A stretch of DNA of 16,769 nt from the NCBI GenBank assembly GCA_016293435.1, contig JAEDEG010000053.1, positions 1 to 16,769 of the forward strand, written 5' to 3'. Below the pieces are notes generated by a model. It saw only the letters and a program-made list of their open reading frames with translations, did not search any database and was not told where the DNA came from. The position numbers and the translations under genes were made by a program. Positions 13,312 to 16,769 of the stretch are shown here, piece after piece (the first letter of the stretch is position 1; each line of letters opens with the position of its first letter). Origin of the DNA: Clostridia bacterium (GTDB lineage: Bacteria > Bacillota > Clostridia > UMGS1810).

Positions 13312-14043
13312 TTAAGGCAGTTCTTTGTACAATGACTTGCAATACCTGTAACAATGCTCTTTAATGTCCCTGTAAATTTCCTTGCGGTTATCTTCTCGGG
13401 CATTATCTAAAATTGCATTTACTAAACATAAAAAGCCTTGTGTGGAAAATTCCTTTTGCTGTGGTAAAATAATATCAGAATATCCGAGTACGTGTTGTAC
13501 TTGAATATACCCGTCCAATCCTGCCACGTCATCCGAACGAAAACGCATATCACCCGCGATTCCAGAAGAACCGCCTGCCTTATGATAATCTAGTATTTCC
13601 CCGATATGCCTTTTTAAATATTCCACTGACTTTCCTCTGTAAAAATCCATGGAACTTTCAACAAGCCAAATGCCATTTTCGCTATTCGCATAAAATCCGA
13701 GATAAAACCCCTTTTTCATGATATGTAAATCGGATTTAAAGGCTTTGGGAAATGTTTCACGTGAAACGTTAGAAATTCTTTTAAAGGACATCTTGTCCAC
13801 AGCTGAATCAGAAAGGCTTTTAATATAGTCTTTATCAATTCCGTTAATGTCCAATAACTGCTTTCGTTTTTTCGCAATTCGGATATCTTTTTGCTTTCTC
13901 TTTAAAGCATTTTTTAAAGTTTTTTGTGAAGAACGTGGATTAACGTTATACCCCTTTAATCCGTTTTGCTCGATAAAGGCTTTATTCCGATAATATCGCT
14001 CCTGCTCCCGTTTCCTTTTTTGCTGTTTTCTTGCTTCATGCAT
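13312..14043 (-). CDS. Probable genome terminal protein (DNA-priming protein)
   Basis: 243 residues, about the length of the Bam35 terminal protein, and located directly upstream of the polymerase as in tectiviruses. The N-terminal 62 residues are strongly basic and helical (KQQKRKREQERYYRN, LKRKQKDIRIAKKRKQ), suited to DNA binding. The C-terminal half contains tyrosines in loop-like sequence (Y179, Y188) that could carry the first nucleotide; the Bam35 priming tyrosine lies in a similar region. There is no strong sequence motif, so the call rests on synteny, size and charge. The ATG follows GGGAGGTG. A parS-like site lies inside the gene (codons 92-98, NVSRETF). Confidence 0.78.
   Translation of the reverse strand: MHEARKQQKRKREQERYYRNKAFIEQNGLKGYNVNPRSSQKTLKNALKRKQKDIRIAKKRKQLLDINGIDKDYIKSLSDSAVDKMSFKRISNVSRETFPKAFKSDLHIMKKGFYLGFYANSENGIWLVESSMDFYRGKSVEYLKRHIGEILDYHKAGGSSGIAGDMRFRSDDVAGLDGYIQVQHVLGYSDIILPQQKEFSTQGFLCLVNAILDNAREDNRKEIYRDIKEHCYRYCKSLYKELP
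13753..13768. promoter_or_regulatory. parS site inside the terminal-protein gene (15/16)
   Basis: TGTTTCACGTGAAACG differs from consensus only at the last base. It sits within coding sequence (AAC GTT TCA CGT GAA ACA), so the site is kept along with the protein. Confidence 0.8.
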
Positions 14044-14064
14044 AGCTATTCACCTCCCTTATAT

Positions 14065-14095
14065 TAAAAAAGGGAAAGGGCATTTATCCCTTCCC
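14065..14095 (-). terminator. Hairpin with U-run between ssDNA-binding and terminal-protein genes
   Basis: Plus-strand GGGAAAGGG (14072-14080) pairs with CCCTTCCC (14088-14095), 8 bp with one bulge and a 7-base loop. On the minus strand TTTTTTAA follows. It would partly end transcription after the abundant ssDNA-binding protein gene and lower the terminal protein and polymerase output. Confidence 0.75.
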
Positions 14096-14117
14096 CATTT
14101 ACGAGACTGCGAAAAAG

Positions 14118-14573
14118 CTATGCAATTAATTCAATTGTGAGATACTGATTCATGGAACTGTTTTTCGATTTTCTTAACACTGGTTTCATCTTAACAGGTT
14201 CGTCCCAGTGTGGCTGACCGATGATAGCGATAATCTTGCTAAGTGCCTGACAAATTCCATTACTTACTGCCTGATAACCTTTTCCTTTTTTATCAATAAG
14301 TACGGTTCGGATTGCGTTGATGACTTCGCCTGTTCTTTCATCTGGAAGCTGGATTGGATGTGCCACAATATCAACAATCTCAAGCACCTCATTAACGTGT
14401 TCGGATAACTGTTCATCTGCATTCTGTACTGCGTTGTAAATTGCTACTTTTGCTGTTCTACTTCCATCGTCTGGGATAGAGCAAACAAAGTTGTTGCTTC
14501 CTTCTGACAACATGGATAAATCAAAGCTAAAAGATACGTCATTCACCATTACTTCATTCATTTCTTTACTCAT
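14118..14573 (-). CDS. Putative single-stranded DNA-binding protein
   Basis: 151 residues from the ATG at 14573. Two earlier in-frame starts exist, but AAAGGAG lies only one base from the next ATG up and seven from this one. The body (KVAIYNAVQNADEQLSEHVNEVLEIVDIVAHPI, AIRTVLIDKKGKGYQAVSNGICQALSKIIAIIGQP) resembles small beta-rich ssDNA-binding proteins of Gram-positive mobile elements and filamentous phages. Protein-primed phages need such a protein to cover displaced strands, and it lies in the replication block before the terminal protein. A strong attenuating hairpin after its stop fits a need for higher amounts. Family recognition is by eye and moderate. Confidence 0.65.
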   Translation of the reverse strand: MSKEMNEVMVNDVSFSFDLSMLSEGSNNFVCSIPDDGSRTAKVAIYNAVQNADEQLSEHVNEVLEIVDIVAHPIQLPDERTGEVINAIRTVLIDKKGKGYQAVSNGICQALSKIIAIIGQPHWDEPVKMKPVLRKSKNSSMNQYLTIELIA

Positions 14574-14751
14574 TTTCATTCTCCTTTTTGATGATAGATT
14601 TATTGATAAATTCCTGCAAGTCTTCATCGTTTACACGATAAGACGATGCGAATTTATAACCTTTTAATTTTCCTTCTCTAATCAAATTTCTAATTTGTGA
14701 TGTGGAATATCCGAGTTTTTCCGCTACTTCTGCCACAGTTAGCATTGCCAT
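14566..14751 (-). CDS. Small MerR/excisionase-type helix-turn-helix protein
   Basis: 61 residues from the ATG at 14751, with GAGGTG upstream. The pattern LTVAEVAEKLGYSTSQIRNLIREGKLKGYKFASSYRVNDEDLQEFI is the typical HTH_17/excisionase-family DNA-binding domain, which is almost the whole protein. No integrase is present, so excision is unlikely; a role as a small transcription regulator or DNA-bending replication factor is more plausible. Its end overlaps the start of the ssDNA-binding gene by 8 bases. Confidence 0.85.
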   Translation of the reverse strand: MAMLTVAEVAEKLGYSTSQIRNLIREGKLKGYKFASSYRVNDEDLQEFINKSIIKKENENE

Positions 14752-14763
14752 CAAATCACCTCT

Positions 14764-15087
14764 TTATTCCGGTATTTCTTCTTCATCCGGTTCAAACGGT
14801 TCGGGCATCTCTCGAAAGTCACCTTCTTCTGGTTCGTGTTCTGATTCCTGTTCTACTCCACGGATAAAAGCAATTAAATCATATACTGTGATGTATTCGG
14901 ATTTAACGTCATTTACGTAGTCGTTAAAGCTTGTTTGCATAGGGTCAATGTTGCCGGATTTGATAAGATTTGCGTAGGTTTTCTTTGCCTTGATTTCGAT
15001 TTTTTCGGAGGATAATACATTGCCATCGATGTCAACAAGTACTTTCCCGTTTTCTGCCTGAGATAATAAAGATTTAATAAGATTCAT
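14764..15087 (-). CDS. Early protein with acidic tail, unknown function
   Basis: 107 residues. The N-terminal 75 residues look folded (LIKSLLSQAENGKVLVDIDGNVLSSEKIEIKAKKTYANLIKSG, YITVYDLIAFIRGVEQ); the last 30 are rich in glutamate, aspartate and proline. Acidic tails are typical of replication or DNA-mimic proteins, but no family is recognised. It is the first gene after the consensus promoter at 15190-15218, about 100 bases downstream, with AAAGGAAATGAATTT before the ATG. Confidence 0.7.
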   Translation of the reverse strand: MNLIKSLLSQAENGKVLVDIDGNVLSSEKIEIKAKKTYANLIKSGNIDPMQTSFNDYVNDVKSEYITVYDLIAFIRGVEQESEHEPEEGDFREMPEPFEPDEEEIPE

Positions 15088-15189
15088 AAATTCATTTCCT
15101 TTCTTTTAAATATGATGTTTGATTGTTGCTTATGCCTACTTGTTACGTTGCTTCTCTTTTTCTTGTCCCCCTTTCTATATATCAAGTCT

Positions 15190-15218
15190 ATTATATCCCA
15201 TAATCTCGATAATGTCAA
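15190..15218 (-). promoter_or_regulatory. Main early promoter (perfect sigma-A consensus)
   Basis: On the minus strand TTGACA (15213-15218), 17 bases and TATAAT (15190-15195) match the consensus exactly. The transcript has a leader of about 100 bases before the 107-residue gene, with an unused AAGGGGG. It would drive the HTH, ssDNA-binding, terminal-protein, polymerase and LexA-like genes. The parS at 15257 lies about 39 bases upstream of the -35. Bases 15088-15284 hold no gene. Confidence 0.92.
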
Positions 15219-15256
15219 TAATAAGGTTATAGTAAGCAAAATTAACATTATCAAAA

Positions 15257-15272
15257 TGTTTCACGTGAAACA
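15257..15272. promoter_or_regulatory. parS centromere site (perfect 16/16)
   Basis: TGTTTCACGTGAAACA, with an 18-bp palindrome (15256-15273). It ends one base before the SOS box and lies upstream of the main early promoter, so bound ParB could both tether the genome and affect early transcription. Confidence 0.9.
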
Positions 15273-15273
15273 T

Positions 15274-15285
15274 GAACAAATGTTC
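15274..15285. promoter_or_regulatory. LexA/SOS box
   Basis: GAACAAATGTTC fits the Firmicutes LexA site (GAAC-RNRY-GTTY) at every core position. It lies beside parS and covers the end of the 50-residue gene. It is 56 bases upstream of the perfect early promoter. It also falls in the spacer of a possible plus-strand promoter (GTGAAA 15265-15270, TATAAT 15288-15293) and downstream of a possible minus-strand one (TAGACA 15341-15346, TTATAC 15318-15323). Confidence 0.78.
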
Positions 15286-15437
15286 TATATAATGAGGATG
15301 TATACGATATCGGGAATGTATAACAGTCTAACGTGTAAATTGTCTATTTTAATCAAGATAGCTTTACCTATAATCTCTATCTTTTCGAATGGAATATCTT
15401 TCACTTCTTCATCTAGTGTCTTATAGGATAATTTCAA
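15285..15437 (-). CDS. Small early protein (50 aa), TTG start
   Basis: 50 residues. The TTG overlaps the TGA stop of the 93-residue gene (TTGA), with AGAAGGTGAT upstream, which fits coupled translation. The product is charged at first (LDEEVKDIPFEKIEI) and then strongly beta/hydrophobic (GKAILIKIDNLHVRLLYIPDIVYILII). The stop runs into the SOS box. No family is recognised. In GIL01 a small early protein acts with host LexA, but nothing here shows that this is its equivalent. Confidence 0.55.
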   Translation of the reverse strand: MKLSYKTLDEEVKDIPFEKIEIIGKAILIKIDNLHVRLLYIPDIVYILII

Positions 15438-15715
15438 TTAGTATCACCTTCTTTGTTGATTCCAAATTTCTTGTTTAGTTCCCGTTTTGCTTCGCCTTTT
15501 TTGATTTCCATAAAAGAAGAATAATTGACATTTAACATATCTTGAAACTGTTTTAATTCTTCCTCTGAGATAATTCCTAAAACGCAAAGCATGCTTAATG
15601 TAGTATTGGCTTTTATAAACGTTATAACAGGATTATACGCCAACCTAAAATCGGCGGTTACTGTTGTAGCTAATAAGCCTTGTACTAATTTCGCATCAAT
15701 TTCAATTTTCTTCAT
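15434..15715 (-). CDS. Early protein of unknown function (93 aa)
   Basis: 93 residues with AAAGGAAGT before the ATG. The middle is hydrophobic and helical (ITFIKANTTLSMLCVLGIISEEELKQFQDML), the end basic (KKGEAKRELNKKFGINK). There is no clear membrane segment and no recognised domain. It lies in the right-end cluster of small genes, which in tectiviruses holds regulators, and its stop overlaps the next start. Confidence 0.7.
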   Translation of the reverse strand: MKKIEIDAKLVQGLLATTVTADFRLAYNPVITFIKANTTLSMLCVLGIISEEELKQFQDMLNVNYSSFMEIKKGEAKRELNKKFGINKEGDTN

Positions 15716-15730
15716 GTTTTTACTTCCTTT

Positions 15731-15901
15731 CTAATCTAATGGCTGAAATAAATATCTTATGCCGTCAATCCATGTTTCAACATAATAATTTGACTTGTAA
15801 ACGTAGATTTTCGTTGTTATGATATGAGCGGATATTTGAATATCATGTGACTGGATAATATGCCCGTACTTTTGCACTTCCCAATCTAAGCCGTTATACA
15901 T
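15731..15901 (-). CDS. Small early protein (56 aa)
   Basis: 56 residues from an ATG preceded by AAAGGTGG. The sequence is beta-rich and aromatic (YNGLDWEVQKYGHIIQSH, TTKIYVYKSNYYVETWIDGIRYLFQPLD), reading like a small strand-forming domain. It has no family match that I recognise. It fits neatly between the 24-residue peptide and the 93-residue gene, 15 bases before the latter. Confidence 0.65.
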   Translation of the reverse strand: MYNGLDWEVQKYGHIIQSHDIQISAHIITTKIYVYKSNYYVETWIDGIRYLFQPLD

Positions 15902-15916
15902 TTTACAACCACCTTT

Positions 15917-15991
15917 CTATAGTAAAATTAATAAAAATATCCATGATAATAGGATTAATAAAAAAGCTATAGATTGTATTAATAGTTTCAT
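15917..15991 (-). CDS. Hydrophobic mini-peptide (24 aa)
   Basis: 24 residues that are almost one membrane helix after a lysine (MKLLIQSIAFLLILLSWIFLLILL). The ATG has AAAGGA six bases up, and this ribosome site lies in the 31-bp repeat element. It could be a membrane toxin-like or signalling peptide, or a leader peptide for the next gene. The coding call rests on the ribosome site, tight spacing and composition. Confidence 0.5.
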   Translation of the reverse strand: MKLLIQSIAFLLILLSWIFLLILL

Positions 15992-15997
15992 ATTTTT

Positions 15998-16028
15998 CCT
16001 TTCTCCGGTTAACCGCCACCGGAAGGGA
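15998..16028 (-). repeat. 31-bp direct repeat, copy 1: hairpin plus ribosome site
   Basis: Identical to 16314-16344. In minus-strand RNA, CCGGT and ACCGG can pair across an 8-base loop, directly followed by AGAAAGG, the ribosome site of the 24-residue peptide. GGTTAACC is a palindrome inside it. It is notably GC-rich for this genome. Confidence 0.85.
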
Positions 16029-16033
16029 AGTTG

Positions 16034-16306
16034 TTATTTATGATTTTTTGCTGTTTCTTCTGTGAATTTATATAGATTAAATAATCTATCAGTCATTAAT
16101 ACGTAATTCTCATGTCTAATTAAATCCATATAATACAAAGATGTCATTTTTCCGAATAAAATATAGTAGGCATCACCAATTGAATAAGGTTTATTTTTGT
16201 ATGTTCTATAAAAATCTTTAACGTCTCTTTTAATTGTGTCAATAAGAATTTCCTCTCTTTTGTTGTAGCATTTTACATTGATTCCGAATACGTTGATTTT
16301 ATTCAT
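16034..16306 (-). CDS. Early protein of unknown function (90 aa)
   Basis: 90 residues, basic, with many tyrosines (DFYRTYKNKPYSIGDAYYILFGKMTSLYYMDLIRHENYVLMTDRLFNLYKF). It looks soluble and helical with no recognised domain. The ATG uses the AAAGGA inside repeat copy 2. A repeat copy stands on each side of the gene. Confidence 0.7.
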   Translation of the reverse strand: MNKINVFGINVKCYNKREEILIDTIKRDVKDFYRTYKNKPYSIGDAYYILFGKMTSLYYMDLIRHENYVLMTDRLFNLYKFTEETAKNHK

Positions 16307-16313
16307 TTTTAAT

Positions 16314-16344
16314 CCTTTCTCCGGTTAACCGCCACCGGAAGGGA
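16314..16344 (-). repeat. 31-bp direct repeat, copy 2: hairpin plus ribosome site
   Basis: Exact second copy, 316 bases from the first, between the 81- and 90-residue genes. It again ends in the ribosome site of the following gene. Confidence 0.85.
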
Positions 16345-16352
16345 TTTATTTT

Positions 16353-16598
16353 TTAGTTTAATTTATCCATACATTCAAATAATTTTTTGGTTCCTGTATG
16401 TGTGGTTTCCATTAAATCTTTTTCACTTAATAAATCATATGCAAACATTGAAAATCTTAATTCATTAAACTGTTTTTCCTCTCGCTGAATAATTTCTATT
16501 GCTTCTTGTTTGTCAAATAATCCCATTTTATAAACACTTACTGTGCTGTCCATTTTTTCATAATATTTGTTAACTAATTTTTCCATTTTCTTTGTCAT
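16353..16598 (-). CDS. First early gene at the right end, unknown function (81 aa)
   Basis: 81 residues, charged and helical (MEKLVNKYYEKMDSTVSVYKMGLFDKQEAIEIIQREEKQFNELRFSMFAYDLL). The ATG follows AAAGGAAGT; a second ATG four codons in is less well placed. No family is recognised. It is the gene nearest the right terminus and is probably made first after entry. Confidence 0.7.
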   Translation of the reverse strand: MTKKMEKLVNKYYEKMDSTVSVYKMGLFDKQEAIEIIQREEKQFNELRFSMFAYDLLSEKDLMETTHTGTKKLFECMDKLN

Positions 16599-16633
16599 AA
16601 TTTTTACTTCCTTTCTTCTTTGTTTGTATCTGT

Positions 16634-16639
16634 ATTATA
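16634..16639 (-). promoter_or_regulatory. Candidate -10 for the right-end genes
   Basis: Minus-strand TATAAT about 36 bases before the first right-end gene; the -35 17 bases up (TGTAAG) is weak. A second TATAAT lies in the terminal repeat at 16746-16751. No gene is seen in 16599-16769, which is AT-rich. Confidence 0.5.
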
Positions 16640-16744
16640 CAATTTTTATGGACAAACTTACACGGTTTTTATTGTTTTGAAAGGGTAAGATTTTGTTATT
16701 TGGTTAAACAAATAATTATAAAAAATAGTCGTTTATAATTCACC

Positions 16745-16769
16745 TATTATAACATGGTGATGAGGTTCA
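16745..16769. repeat. Right inverted terminal repeat (visible part)
   Basis: Exact inverted copy of 33-57. It carries the promoter spacer and TATAAT facing inward. The TTGACA seen on the left would lie just beyond the end of the window if the repeat continues. Confidence 0.8.

Noticed and set aside
14566..14751. Excisionase of an integration module
   Set aside because: The domain fits, but there is no integrase or attachment site, so it is called only a small DNA-binding protein.
15112..15426. Plus-strand open frame of 104 residues in the early control region
   Set aside because: It has no ribosome site, runs through the promoter, parS and SOS box, and lies opposite a better-supported small gene. 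It reads as a shadow.
1..16769. Circular genome or integrated prophage
   Set aside because: Inverted ends, a protein-primed polymerase and a terminal protein point to a linear molecule. No integrase, attachment site or host genes are seen.
1..16769. CRISPR arrays, tRNA genes, insertion sequences, anti-defence genes
   Set aside because: No spaced repeat array, tRNA-like fold, transposase or recognised defence or anti-defence protein was seen on either strand.

Overview
The window looks like a near-complete genome of a small, linear, tailless DNA phage related to the tectiviruses (Bam35/GIL01 type, double-jelly-roll capsid with an internal membrane) that infects a low-GC Gram-positive host, probably a gut clostridium. 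The evidence is a protein-primed family B DNA polymerase, a plausible terminal protein directly upstream of it, a LexA-type DNA-binding protein directly downstream, a P9-like packaging ATPase, a major capsid protein of 354 residues, many small single-pass membrane proteins, several peptidoglycan hydrolases and a holin. A 25-bp inverted terminal repeat is visible (33-57 against 16745-16769). The right end seems truncated by about 32 bases. No integrase, ParA/ParB, tail, portal or terminase genes are seen, which fits a linear, plasmid-like temperate or virulent tectivirus.

Layout. Almost everything is on the minus strand and reads right to left. The right-hand (early, replication) block, 16598 to 11055, holds small unknown genes, an HTH protein, a putative ssDNA-binding protein, the terminal protein, the DNA polymerase and the LexA-like regulator, and ends in a strong terminator at 11021-11052. 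A consensus promoter (TTGACA-17-TATAAT) at 15190-15218 drives its main part. The left-hand (late) block, 10725 to 484, holds a proline/glutamate-repeat protein with overlapping frames, the packaging ATPase, two mini membrane proteins, the capsid protein, a run of membrane proteins with a holin, then virion-anchored wall hydrolases, fibre proteins with a tail-collar type tip, and a GH25 endolysin. At the far left one plus-strand gene encodes a ribbon-helix-helix protein. Its promoter overlaps the terminal repeat, and it meets the late block at a bidirectional terminator.

The most striking feature is a set of chromosomal-type parS centromere sites. There are two perfect 16-bp copies (10940 and 15257), one 15/16 copy inside the terminal-protein gene (13753), and one degenerate copy (10761) that forms a 35-bp inverted repeat with the 10940 site around the late control region. 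The 15257 site lies one base from a perfect Firmicutes-type LexA/SOS box (15274-15285) and just upstream of the main early promoter. No parB is encoded, so the phage may use the host ParB (Spo0J) to segregate or silence a linear prophage and the host SOS system to time induction. All functional statements here come from motif recognition by eye; no database search was run.
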